A stretch of DNA of 64,000 nucleotides, from contig JAECUM010016868.1 of the NCBI GenBank assembly GCA_016617855.1, positions 47,008 to 111,007 on the forward strand, in the 5' to 3' direction. The stretch is from Megalonaias nervosa. Its lineage: Eukaryota; Mollusca; Bivalvia; Unionida; Unionidae. This document shows positions 22,513-33,830 of this stretch, piece after piece. Below the pieces are notes generated by a model. That model saw only the letters and a list, made by a program, of their open reading frames with translations, was not told where the DNA came from and ran no database searches. The translations under genes and the position numbers were made by a program. Each line of letters starts with the position of its first letter. Position 1 is the first letter of the stretch.

Positions 22513-23684
22513 ACGTGGACTGCTTGAATAGTGAAGTTGTTTGTTTTACATGAGCAAGTTATTTTCTTATCACTACCAAAATTATCTTAAAAACAAACTG
22601 TATCTTAAAAAGGTCATTCTGAGCAGAAATCATGTCTTTATTAAGATAATAGCCAAGATTGTTGCCTATGTATTTATGTTCCTTTTTTAATACTATCATT
22701 CTGTTTGTACATTTGAAAATTTCCATACAGGAACTGATGTAATTAAGAAATCTGAAAATTCTGTGATATTAAATCTGCTTGAAACTCATTTATTTGTTAA
22801 CCAGAGTGACAGAACATTTGTAAAAGAGTTAATTCATACAAATGAAAGAGAATGCATAGATTTTAGCCATTTTTACACTCATAAAAATCTGACACTGCAA
22901 CCTTTATGTAATGACTCTCAACAAATTTCAAGCTGGTATATATAAAGATGATTGTATTGCGAATGCAATAAAAGTCATTATACAGAGAGAAAACATTTGC
23001 TGGACAAGTGGATTTATTTGCTAGGTAAGTAACATATATTTCTGCTTGTCCAATGGACATGTGGGAAAAATGAAGTACCATACACACAATTTACAAGCAT
23101 CAGCTATAAATGGAGAATATTAATGTAAAAGAAATTATACTTTTTTATAATATTACTTTATAAGCATGATGTTACAGTGTATTCTCTGCATCTATGCCGC
23201 CCAGATAAAACTGGTCCATATCTAACTGTTGATCTCCATGTCCAAAACCAGTTTGATGTATGATGGGATTTATCTTAACAAGACCATTCTGATGCTTATT
23301 TTGGTCAAAACTACTTTATAAAAAGCACACAATCTTGTTAAAATTACAACAGCACAGGTAATATATAAAACATTTGCACAAAAGCCTGAATATCTAAGCT
23401 TATTTCATTTTACAGATGTCCCTCCATATAAGATCTGCAATGAAAATGTGGCATTATAAAATGTGAGGTTTCTTATGAGGGGGACAGTGATTTACATACA
23501 CTGTTGGGGTGTCAGGCAAGGTGGCTTTATAAAAGGGGTGGCCTCTCTAGCAAGGGGACTCCCAAGAGATGAATCACTGTAATTAAATTTTGGTCCTTTC
23601 ACAGTAATTTGTGCATCTCTAATCAACTGATATATTTTTTAAAAATGGCTTGCATGCTAAAATGATTGCCTTGCCCATGCAGCC
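22513..23684 (-). other. Region downstream of the CD225 gene, possible 3' UTR
   Basis: No coding frame is supported. Minus-strand transcription of the CD225 gene would read into this area after the stop at 23685. A candidate AATAAA (plus-strand TTTATT, 23013-23018) exists, but its use cannot be judged. Confidence 0.25.
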
Positions 23685-23855
23685 CTAATTTGACTTCATG
23701 TTGTTGGCAACAATCCCAACATAGATACCCACAATGATGCAGACAACGAAAATGGACAGAATTCCTGCGATGATGCTGATCATGGTCAACTTACGAGCAG
23801 ATTCGGAACTGGCTATAGCACCAGCAATATCTCCCCGAGCAAGAGCCTGTCTGGC
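23685..23855 (-). CDS. CD225 gene, last coding exon
   Basis: It starts after TTTTATCTTCTAG and encodes 56 residues to a TAG at 23685-23687. It holds the second half of the CD225 domain (ARQALARGDIAGAIASSESA) and the transmembrane helix (MISIIAGILSIFVVCIIVGI onward). Start phase 0 matches the donor phase of the exon at 29040. Confidence 0.88.
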   Translation of the reverse strand, partial: ARQALARGDIAGAIASSESARKLTMISIIAGILSIFVVCIIVGIYVGIVANNMKSN

Positions 23856-24362
23856 CTAGAAGATAAAACACATCATCACACTTGTATAAGAATATTTTGA
23901 AAATGCTTGGACACTCTGGACTGATGCACTCCACTTCTCTGCATTTATCAGCCCTGGGCACATCGGCTAGCAATACCTCCATTTACATAAGTCTTAATAA
24001 GATGAGGTAGAAAATTGATTAGCCAATCATATGCTCTGTAGCAAACTCCAGGTGGGTCTGATATCACTCCAATTGGTAACTTACATATGTCAGCCTAAAA
24101 ATGCAAATTCAAAAACATACTGGAATTATTGTAGAGTATTGAAAATGTAGAAAGGAAAGAAAAATTCAGAGTGCCACATATATAATTAATCCTGTTGACA
24201 GCAGTCACTCATGGGAAAAGGCCAAACTGGCCTGAGTTCACAGGTGACTGCTGTAAGCAGATTCATCTTTCAATCCTACTTTATGAACAAATGCCATGTA
24301 CCAAATATTATTATTATTATGTCATTAACAGATTCAGTTTAGTGCTATATGCAACAAAATTG

Positions 24363-24408
<46 letters not shown>

Positions 24409-27400
24409 CTGTCATGAACTTTTGATCTCTCGACACAAGATCACTATATCCTGCTTGCCTTAATCCATTCTCTAAATTAAATCATCACTGACTCTTAAGA
24501 AAAAAATCACTGACTTTATTTTTCTTCACTATGACAAAACATTAATTTCACTACTAACTGATAGATACATATGACTGAAAAAGAAGACTGACTCTTTGTT
24601 CCCCCAGCTTGTAAAATTAGGCTTGGAAATAGCATTTACACTCCAAACAATAGCTGGATTACCCAGTTGCTTGATTCCCCAATATCAAAAGACAGCTTAT
24701 GTCAGAGGTCTGTGATGAATAGGCAATGAAAATAAGTCTTAACTATCTATTCTTAGTAATCCATGCACTGAAATCTTGCCTGCCTTAAAAAAAGATATGG
24801 AATGACCAATAACCTAAACATAAAGGAACAAAATTTGTATCTCTCCTCAAAGATGAACTTTTTCCATCAAAACTAGACTTGAAATTGATGCCATCAACTA
24901 TTTTGCTAGTTACAATACTTGGAACCCTGATTCATAACTCAGAGACTGTTAATATTACCATCTTTAATGTATATACACTGACTGGGCATTACAAGGAGAA
25001 CTAATCCGTGTAATCATCATGAATGCCTTGATCTGTCCTTACTCCACTGGACCACCACATGTGGATTCCTAACTTGGAAACCAATGAGCCCCCCCTACAA
25101 GACCTGTGATGGATCATGAGTTAAGGTACTGGACTAGTGACCAGAATCTTGCAGATTGGATTTCTGAACAGCCTGGATCCTCATTAATTAATATGGATCT
25201 TGCTCATATTTGAACTCATCTGAGAATTTGATGATACAAGAGTATACAGCATGTTTGATAAAAATCTGTTCAGAAATATGGTTCATAAAGTGTTCACAGA
25301 CTTTGCCAATAAGACATAAGACAACCCTCTTAATAAGTGTGGATGCAGCTCATAAAGAAATTTGTGTGAGATCTTGATGATACATGCTCACACACCAGGT
25401 CTGACAAAAATCTTATAAAAAATATGACCTCAAGAGTGGCACAAGCACAGCCAATCAAATGCAAGATCACTTCATTAATAGGTGTGAATCATGGATGTAA
25501 ATCATAATCAAACTCATATGAGATTATTAAAATATAAATTTACATACCAAACCTCATCAAAATGTGATCAGTAATATTAGCCCTGATGTGTTCATAAGCT
25601 CAGCCAATCAGATGCAAGATCACCTCTTTAATATGTGTGGATGTTGCTCAAAACTGAATTCACCCAGTGTCTTGATGCTATTCATAGCAACTATAATCAA
25701 AATCTGATAAGAAATATGGCTTCTAAAGTGTTCAAAAGCCAATCAGATGCAAGATCACCTCATCAATATGCATGGTTGATCAACTCACCTGAGATTGTGA
25801 TATGTAATCTTTCAGACCAAATCTGATCAGCAATGAAGCCTCTAGAGTGTTCACAAGCTCAACCAATCAGAAACAAGATCAACTCATTAATATGCATGAA
25901 TGTCTTTCATAATCATGCTCATTCAAGATCTTGCTGATACAAGTTACATAGCCAATTAGATAAGAACCTGATCAGAAATTTCACTTCTGGAGTGTTCACA
26001 GTCTCAGTCAAACAGATGCCAAATATAATCAAAATCTGATTGGTTACATAGCCAATATGCATGGCTGGAATGTGAGATCTTTATGATATGAGCCTTAGTA
26101 ACATACCAGTCTGAAATCTAATCAGAAATATTGCTATAGGGTGTGCATAAGCTCAGCCCATCAGATGCATGATCATCACATTACAGTGACGATCCGGCTA
26201 TAATACAAAGTCCGATATAAGTACTGACTATTATTGCCGAAGTAATGAGTCTGCTTTGTTAAGATGATAATTATAAATCTAATTTGTCTTCCACCATCAA
26301 CAAGAACACTAATGCATCTTATTTGTTTTTGTCTTCAATGTATTCTGTAAACTGTTCTTCAATACAGGCAAAAAACTGACCGTCAATGTCTGTTCTATCA
26401 ACAGATATATACTCACATGCAGCAAACAATGCCTTTGGTGACGGGGTATGATTGTTGCAACCATTCAGTGTTGATTTATTACCAGTCATTAAACTGAAGC
26501 CACCTGTGTAATGTCAGCCAATGATCAAGTGATAAATCAACCAGCAGCTGAAAATAAATCATTTCTTTGGTAAATAATACACAATGTCCAAAGTCTATAT
26601 ACTACCAGGGTCCAGAAATTTCACTGGCTGTTGTTTGACATTTGTTTGAAATAATTTTGGTTGTTGTCACACATAATGTCCCCTTCATCATATCTCTAAA
26701 ACTTGAGATAATATATCCCATATTATGTCATTCATGTTTTGAAGTCATCATGTGGCAACATCCATATGCTTAAAATTATTTTCTTCAAATGTATTCAAAA
26801 TTGCAGAACTCACCTTCTAATGATTATGAAATACATACAGTATGCTACTTGTCACTGTAAAGCAAATTCCATGTGTACTGTAGCTGAACACTGACTGGAA
26901 CAGAACCATTTAAGGTGTAGGGATGCAAGGAGTTGCTCTCATAATCAAACATGCTACTGTATGCACCGTTTATGCTACACAGTAAAGCAAAGTTATAGTT
27001 ATCAACTTATCAATCAATCAACATAGGAATTATTTCATTTCTTCTTTCCTGTTTTTTTTTTAGTCTGACTCAAGTGTTTTTTTAGACTGGTCTTCACCCA
27101 TGAAATATAATGGTTTGCTCCCAAACTGTGTTTAGGCTTTTTCACGCCAGTTACTAAGTTCATCTTAAATACATGTACTATGTCAATACCCATGAACAAA
27201 TTTTGGTGGTAAGTATTTTTGATGCCTAAATACAACTTATTAGAAACCCTCAATGTTCGTTTTGGGGCATTTTATTTTTAATCCAAATTCAGTCTCTTCA
27301 GACATATCTAGCAGAGATGATGTTGTTGAAAATATAATTTTCATAAATTAGTGTGAGTATAATATAAAAAAATAAAATCAAGCAGATAAATTTCTAGAAA

Positions 27401-30400
27401 TCATGCTTCTTCGTGCACATTTTCAATAGTATAACAATTATGCATACAATGAGATCGGTTGGTGATTACACATGCACTTGTACTATCTAGATTCAGTTGC
27501 CAAGTTTCTTATACATGCATGTACAAAAAATGATGGTTCTCAAGTTTCTTATACATGCATGTACAAAAAATGATGGTTTTCTGAAAAATATTGAATATTA
27601 AATCTGTAATCGCTATGTTAAGTATTTCTCATGTAGTATGCATTAATTTAAGTTGATAACTGCATCGATGAAGCCAATAGTCTGTAGTTTTGCACCCCTG
27701 CCCGATTTGTATAACCAAGAGGATAAACATGTCGTTTACTTCAGTTAACTGGCTTGTATTGATATTGCATGATACTTGACATAACAATTGCACTTTATGG
27801 ACCCAAACTGTAATATGCATGGATGAACTTAACTGAACTCATCCAGAATCTTATAGTACAAGTTTACATTTACCAAATATTTGTAAGGTATGATCAGAAT
27901 TATGGCTTCTTGAGTATTAATAAGCTGAACCAATCAGATGCAAGATTACCTCATGAATATGCATGAATGTCTCTTATAACTGAAATCATCTGAAGTCTTG
28001 ATGATATAAACTTACATGCCAAATTGTATCAAATCTAACAAGAATTATGGCCACTATAGTGTACACACCTCAACCAATTAGATACAAGGTCACCTCATCA
28101 ACATACATAGATGTCGCTTATTATTTAATAAATCTGAGATCTTAATGATATAAAGATAAATACCAAAATATGACTGAAAAATCTGATCATATGTGAATTT
28201 CTCCTGAATATTCAAAACTATGTGTTGATGGATGGAAGGACAAACAGATGATGCACAATGGATGCAGGGCCATAACATAAGCTTTACTGGCATCTGGCCA
28301 AGTGAGCTAAAAAAGATAGTTACCTCTAGATACACAAAGATAGTAATGTCAAGCAGCCAACCTATCTCTGAAAGAACAAGTCTTATTATAACACTAAAAT
28401 ATACATGTAGTCACATTGGAATTGGAATTCTCTGAATAGTCTGAATCAGATGTATTTTAATTATTCATTGGCCTGGCAGTTAATCTGTGCATTAACAAAG
28501 AGTTGAAGAATGCAGAGAAGCCATGCTTGTCAGCCCTTCAAGAAAATGAAAAATTAATAATGGGATCTAAAATATGACAGTCTTCAAAGGAAAAAGATGT
28601 ATGATGATTCATTTATAAAACTGATTAAAACTAACTGGCTAAGAAGCTGAATAACTTAAACTATTTTTATTTAAACCAGTGTCTAGCAGAGTGTAACTGT
28701 TTTAAATTAACTTCATGACATGGGCACCAATAAACTATTTACAAAAATAGATCATCTTGGGACCTTTTATATCATCATGCTCATCACTTCCGATGTCAAA
28801 AGAGCTGAGAAAATGATTGTAATTTTAGATTATTTTGTCTGTTTTTGTTTGTACTGACTTTAAAAAAAACTAAAAATTGTATGCAAAAGACGTATGATGA
28901 AAAAGGTAATGTAGCATGCATTTCAACATCCTGCTTGATCAATGTTTGCAGAGTATTATGATGACAGTTTACATACATAAAAAGTTAACAGTGCATGCAT
29001 ATAAAATGTACACTGCATGGCGATGACATTTCTACGTACATTGTTGGCCTTCATAATAGCAAAAATCCCTGTTGGCCAGAAGCAGCAGAGAGTGGCAAAG
29101 ATCGCCCGGTTCATGTAGTCTTGTGGGGCCGGCTGAGTTCTCATGATCTGGTGTTGAGGTGCAGCAACCTAGAGAAGTATAAAATCATGAATCTGAAATG
29201 ATGTGTTCTTCAGACAAAAACCAGAATACAATCAAGAATTACACAGGTCGCCTCTATTGACCTTTAGTAGTCTCCAGCAGCCACTGTAACCATTAACTAT
29301 TATAAAGAAAATAATTTCAGTCTTGACCAATGAAATGTTGGCACCTGATTGGGGATTAAAGATGTAAAACAATTAAAATGAACATTCTTTTGTATATCAC
29401 AGCAGAGGTACTATAAAGAGTTGATACTATTTTCAAATCAATTGTCATAAACTCTTCTTCAAAAGATATTTTTGACTGTCCACTCCTAGAAGACAGATTT
29501 TATTGGGAAGAAGGATTTGAGTAAGTTTGGATTGGAATATAGAATGACCAGTAGTATAAGCATAGTTTATGCATCAATGTTTTCATTGATGAGCCACTAC
29601 AGCAGAGGCCTGCCATAAAATGCATGTAGTCCTTCTCATTCGTATGAACTGTTTACATGATGAGAGTAACCTGTCACAAAATACAATGTAAAAACTCTTT
29701 CATGTGGAATATTTAACATTTAATAATACATTTATTCCTACTTCCAACAGCATTGATTAGAAAGGGTCTTCTGTGTAGGCTAGAATGCATGTAGCATGGA
29801 AACATCTATATAGTCATGACCTAAAGCATGTAGCATGGAAACATCTATATAGTCATGACCTAAAGCATGTAGCATGGAAACATCTATATAGTCATGACCT
29901 AAAGCATGTAGCATGGAAACATCTATATAGTCATGACCTAAAGCATAAAATGTAGATCAGAGTGACCTTTGGTTCTTAAGGTTTAGCACTAACAGAAATG
30001 TGTCGAATTATCAAGTTTCATGAGTCTACTATATCAGTCCACAAAAAATAAACATTAAGCAAACAATTTCAACAATGTTACTGAAGTCTGAATGATAAAT
30101 CAGAGGGACTTAATTTTGTAATAAGGGTACTTATCAAAGTACTTATCACAGGGTATGTCCTTACCAAAGTTTACAGAGTGTAGGATCGATAGCATGCATA
30201 CAGCATACCATAAACTCATTTAGTCATGAGGTAAATACAAAACTTTGTCCCTGAGGTCAAAGGGGCAAGCATACTAAATGCAATGCTAAAACTTCATAAT
30301 AATTCATCCCAACTTAGAACTTGTCCTGGAATTGTATGCAGTAAAATGTTTATGCATTATATATTAATGAGAATGTACTCTGGTTTCATTGGCCATGTTT

Positions 30401-33400
30401 ATTTCAAAATATTGAGTTTGGTTTATCAATTGCTGCACATGCAAAGCACCTGCAATGAGAAAACCAATTACTTCAAGTTCTCTGGCTGTGGATTTTCAAT
30501 CAAAACCAGAGTACTTATAAAGTAAATTCTTGTCCTATCACAATATAAATGGATGCTGTCTTCTTTCAGAGAGCAATCTTTAGCTGTAGATGTGAAGTAT
30601 ATAACTGTATTCTTTCTTGCTATCTGTTTTGGGTGATAGAATTGTTTTATAGATTTAATAAAGGACAAGTAATGTTTGAGTTCTAACACAGATTTCATGC
30701 ATGAACATGGTTATTATAATAATAATCTCATACAGTATTCCCTAAGTTATGGACATTTACAAATTATCCAGAGCTTATTGAAGATGGTGAACTACATCTC
30801 ATCTGTTGTCTGAAGAAAAAAAAAACTCACCCTTGCAAATATGGAGAGCAGATTCTAAAAAAACTCCTATATGGTTCAAATGCCCAAAACGTTGACAGTG
30901 ATACAGACCCCATGGCAATAATAGGGTTAAAATTTATAAATTGACAAAGAATGAAATTAGCAAAATTAACATCAAGGGAAACGATGTGATTACAGAACCC
31001 CTCTCATGTGTATAGAAGTACTATATTGCTTTATTCTGTGTACATTGCATGTCATTCATAAGACATCTTCCTATGTAATTTTAATTATTATAGATTCTTT
31101 TGTATATCTCATCAACATGTAAAAGAAAACTTTATGGTATAAACCTTCCTTTGCTTTATGACAGGAGGTGTTATGTATATCTATATTGTTTCCCTAATAT
31201 TTGTCGTGTTTAGTCTATATGATTTTTATCATCATTATAAGAAGTCAACAAGATTTTTTAAAATTTTAAGTTCAAAGCCTAAACATGTTTGCAATTGGAT
31301 GGAATCTACCATTAGAAATCAGTAGTATTCCAGAAAATACTAGTGCATGATAGGTCAGGTGACAATCCTTATATAAATGTGACAGGTAAATGATAATTTA
31401 TTCCTGTTTAATATCAGTCCTTAAGTATCTATCATCAGAGTTTATAGTTGTGTTCAGTTATAATTTGAGAGGAATTACTTACCGGTATTTAAATTCATTG
31501 GAATTAAAAACTGTTTATTGATCTTTTGGTATAAAACACTATTTTGGGACTTTGGGATCATTGAGAACTCATTCAAAAACATGTTGGATTATATAGAATT
31601 TACTCAGAACATTCTATACTTCTGGACTTGTGATAGAACATTTAAGATTATTTGGAATTAATTCACAATACAGAAGTCTTTGAAATTGTCACTTTGTATT
31701 CTAGGGAAATAAATTGTTTGTTTATTTTACTAAACTTCATTGTTTTGCTTCTTTCTGTTATATTAGAAAAAAAAACAATCACTGACAAAGATATATCTAA
31801 AACCATGTAAAGAAATGTTTATCCTTAATTACCACCCTGCACATAGCTTTCATGCTAGCTTGCAAGTTGTACATTTTCTCTATCAATATTTCTATGTTAT
31901 ACTTCATCTTCAGTTATGAATTACAAATTATTAATTATAATTCCCAAGGTTTACTATTTTGTGAAATTTTGTAATTGTTCTACTAAACTTTACACTTCTT
32001 GTTTTCAAAATTTACTTGTCTTTACTGGTTTTCATTATTTTTGCATGAGGAAGAACTCCGTAAACCTAAACCTGTCATTCTCAATAGTCAGTACCATGGT
32101 TACTTCCCTTGCATTGTTTTACTCTGAAGAACACAAACAGGTATGTTACAAACAAAGAAAAGATTAAGTTGCATATGATTTGAAAACCATTTCTAACTGT
32201 GCTAAATTTCATTAATGTGCACAGATCTTACAATAAAAATCATTGGGCATCTTGATGATACAAGTCTATTTACTAAGTTTACCCAAAATCAGATCAAAAT
32301 AATGGTTTTTAGAGTGCTACTAATTTAAGTCAATTGATATAAGATTACCTCATTAATTAGTGGATCTTACTTATTATTGACCTTGTGTGAGATCTTCATC
32401 ATACAAGTATATGGTCCAAGTTTAATCAAAATCAGATTAGAAATAATGCCTCGAGACTTGTAGCAAGCCCAGCCAATCAAGATGAAATATCATCTCATTA
32501 GTACACATGAATCTCACTTACATTTGAACTCGTCCAAGACATTGATGATGTACACCTATATTCAAAGTTTAGTTAAAATCGAATCAAACGTGTGACCTAT
32601 AGAGTGATAATGAGCAAATGTTGATAGACAGACCCTGAGCACATGCCATACAATAAGCTCATTAGGAGTTCCATCCTGATGAACTAAAAAATGTTAATAT
32701 GGAGATCCTGTAGATTAGTGACAAAGAAGTAATATTTCAACCCCTGGGAATACTGTATTTGAAGCTGTGCTGAAAATGTTTCCTTAAGGAAGACTTATGC
32801 CACCCATGTATGACTGTAGGATTTGAAGTATGATCTGTGATCATTTATGAGATTTTAGCTTAACCACATATTGAATGATGCCTTCTATTTTTTGCTTATG
32901 AGAACAAAACCCAGCTGTATATTTGTACATTTTTAGGTGCTAATAAATAAACCTCTGGAAATGAAGAGGACTGACTGAAGATCAAACAAGGTTTACCCCA
33001 GCAGTCTGTGCTTGCTGTGAAATGTAGAGGACTGACTGAAGATCAAACAAGGCTTACCCCAGCAGTCTGTGCTTGCTGCGAAATGTAGAGGACTGACTGA
33101 AGATCAAACAAGGCTTACCCCAGCAGTCTGTGCTTGCTGTGAAATGTAGAGGACTGACTGAAGATCAAACAAGGCTTACCCCAGCAGTCTGTGCTTGCTG
33201 TGAAATGTAGAGGACTGACTGAAGATCAAACAAGGCTTACCCCAGCAGTCTGTGCTTGCTGTGAAATGTAGAGGACTGACTGAAGATCAAACAAGGTTTA
33301 CCCCAGCAGTCTGTGCTTGCTGTGAAATGTAGAGGACTGACTGAAGATCAAACAAGGCTTACCCCAGCAGTCTGTGCTTGCTGCAAAATGAGGAGGACTG

Positions 33401-33830
33401 ACTGAAGATCAAACAAGGCTTACCCCAGCAGTCTGTGCTTGCTGTGAAATGTAGAGGACTGACTGAAGATCAAACAAGGCTTACCCCAGCAGCCTGTGCT
33501 TGCTGCAAAATGAAGAGGACTGACTGAAGATCAAACAAGGCTTACCCCAGCAGTCTGTGCTTACTGCAAAATGAAGAGGACTGACTGAAGATCAAACAAG
33601 GCTTACCCCAACAGTCTGTACTTGCTGCGAAATGTAGCCCTGCTGTGGAAACTGGCCAGCCTGTTGAGGTGAATAATATCCACCCTGTGGAGTTGGGTAC
33701 TGGCCTGTTTGCTGGGATGGATATTGTCCTGTCTGGGGATGACCAGCACCACCCTGATCAGACCCATAATTGACCACTGGCAGACTGTAGGATGGTGGTG
33801 GTGCAGATGGCTCCTGCCTAGATAGCAAAC
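23685..33830 (-). CDS. CD225/dispanin-family proline-rich transmembrane protein (5' incomplete)
   Basis: Three exons on the minus strand (33607-33830, 29040-29168, 23685-23855) join in phase 0 into one open frame of about 173 codons. The order is a Pro/Gln/Gly/Tyr-rich cytosolic region with a PPPSY motif (PPxY, a possible WW-domain ligand); the CD225 core FATLCCFWPTGIFAIMKANN; the ARGDIAGAIASSESARK loop; and a long hydrophobic helix of about 27 residues near the C-terminus, ending NNMKSN. This layout fits dispanins such as the PRRT/SynDIG group: small membrane proteins with one membrane-embedded segment and one transmembrane helix. Family roles include vesicle trafficking, membrane-fusion control and synaptic receptor regulation; which applies here is unknown. 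The upstream exon is not found, because the first visible exon begins in phase 1 (two bases of a split codon). Splice signals are canonical throughout. Confidence 0.85.
24364..24406. repeat. (TA)n microsatellite
   Basis: Uninterrupted TA dinucleotides. Confidence 0.95.
25150..26180. repeat. Cluster of degenerate ~140-bp repeats (first block)
   Basis: The phrase CCAATCAGATGCAAGATCAC followed by CTCATTAATATGCATG recurs at about 25450, 25602, 25738, 25861 and 26158. In between are CTGAGATCTTGATGATACAAG and AATCTGATCAGAAATATGGC followed by TCTAGAGTGTTCACAAGC. It resembles a repeat type I associate with bivalve genomes. Further blocks are at 27830-28190 and 32230-32640. Confidence 0.75.
27500..27581. 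repeat. 41-bp tandem duplication
   Basis: CAAGTTTCTTATACATGCAT followed by GTACAAAAAATGATGGTT occurs twice in a row with no internal differences. Confidence 0.9.
27830..28190. repeat. Cluster of degenerate ~140-bp repeats (second block)
   Basis: Two to three units of the family at 25150-26180, with CCAATCAGATGCAAGATTAC at about 27930 and CCAATTAGATACAAGGTCAC at about 28073. Confidence 0.7.
29040..29168 (-). CDS. CD225 gene, middle exon
   Basis: It is bounded by an acceptor (CTTCTCTAG) and a GTACGT donor, 129 bp, 43 codons, phase 0 at both ends. It encodes a Q/P-rich lead (QPAPQDYMNRAIF) into the most conserved CD225 core, with CC and WPTG. Confidence 0.88.
29788..29943. repeat. 39-bp tandem repeat, four identical copies
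   Basis: The unit begins CATGTAGCATGGAAACATCT and ends ATATAGTCATGACCTAAAG. Copies at 29788, 29827, 29866 and 29905 show no differences, so the array is young or recently homogenised. Confidence 0.95.
32230..32640. repeat. Cluster of degenerate ~140-bp repeats (third block)
   Basis: About three units related to those at 25150-26180, with ATCTTGATGATACAAGT near 32250 and CCAATCAAGATGAAATATCA near 32472. Confidence 0.65.
32955..33606 (-). repeat. 61-bp tandem array derived from an exon end plus splice donor, ~11 copies
   Basis: GAGGACTGACTGAAGATCAA recurs at 32966 and then every 61 bp to 33576 (11 times). On the minus (gene) strand each unit reads a TTT-(CA/GC/CG)-CAG acceptor-like end, then CAAGCACAGACTGCTGGG, then GTAAGCC. 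The real exon ends CAAGTACAGACTGTTGGG|GTAAGCC, so the unit spans the last 18 exon bases and the donor. Two units have GTAAAC instead of GTAAGC. Confidence 0.95.
33607..33830 (-). CDS. CD225 gene, proline-rich exon
   Basis: The acceptor is TTATTTTTGCAG and the donor is GGG|GTAAGC at 33606. It is 224 bp: two bases completing a split codon, then 74 codons. The reading is APPPSYSLPVVNYG followed by QTGQYPSQQTGQYP-type repeats (GQYP, GQFP). The last 20-30 bases and the donor are the template of the adjoining 61-bp array. Confidence 0.85.

Larger units (their letters stand above)
23856..29039 (-). other. Intron of the CD225 gene rich in degenerate repeats
   Basis: A 5.2-kb intron. It holds a (TA)n run at 24364-24406, a ~140-bp repeat cluster at 25150-26180 and again at 27830-28190, and a 41-bp tandem duplication at 27500-27581. 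No exon with convincing splice signals and CD225-compatible sequence was seen inside it. Confidence 0.7.
29169..33606 (-). other. Intron of the CD225 gene carrying three tandem arrays
   Basis: A 4.4-kb intron, phase 0. It contains a perfect 39-bp x4 array (29788-29943), a third block of the ~140-bp repeat (32230-32640) and the 61-bp exon/donor-derived array (32955-33606) lying directly against the exon. Confidence 0.75.

Noticed and set aside
32955..33606. CRISPR-like array
   Set aside because: Units are contiguous 61-bp tandem copies with no variable spacers, in a eukaryotic intron.
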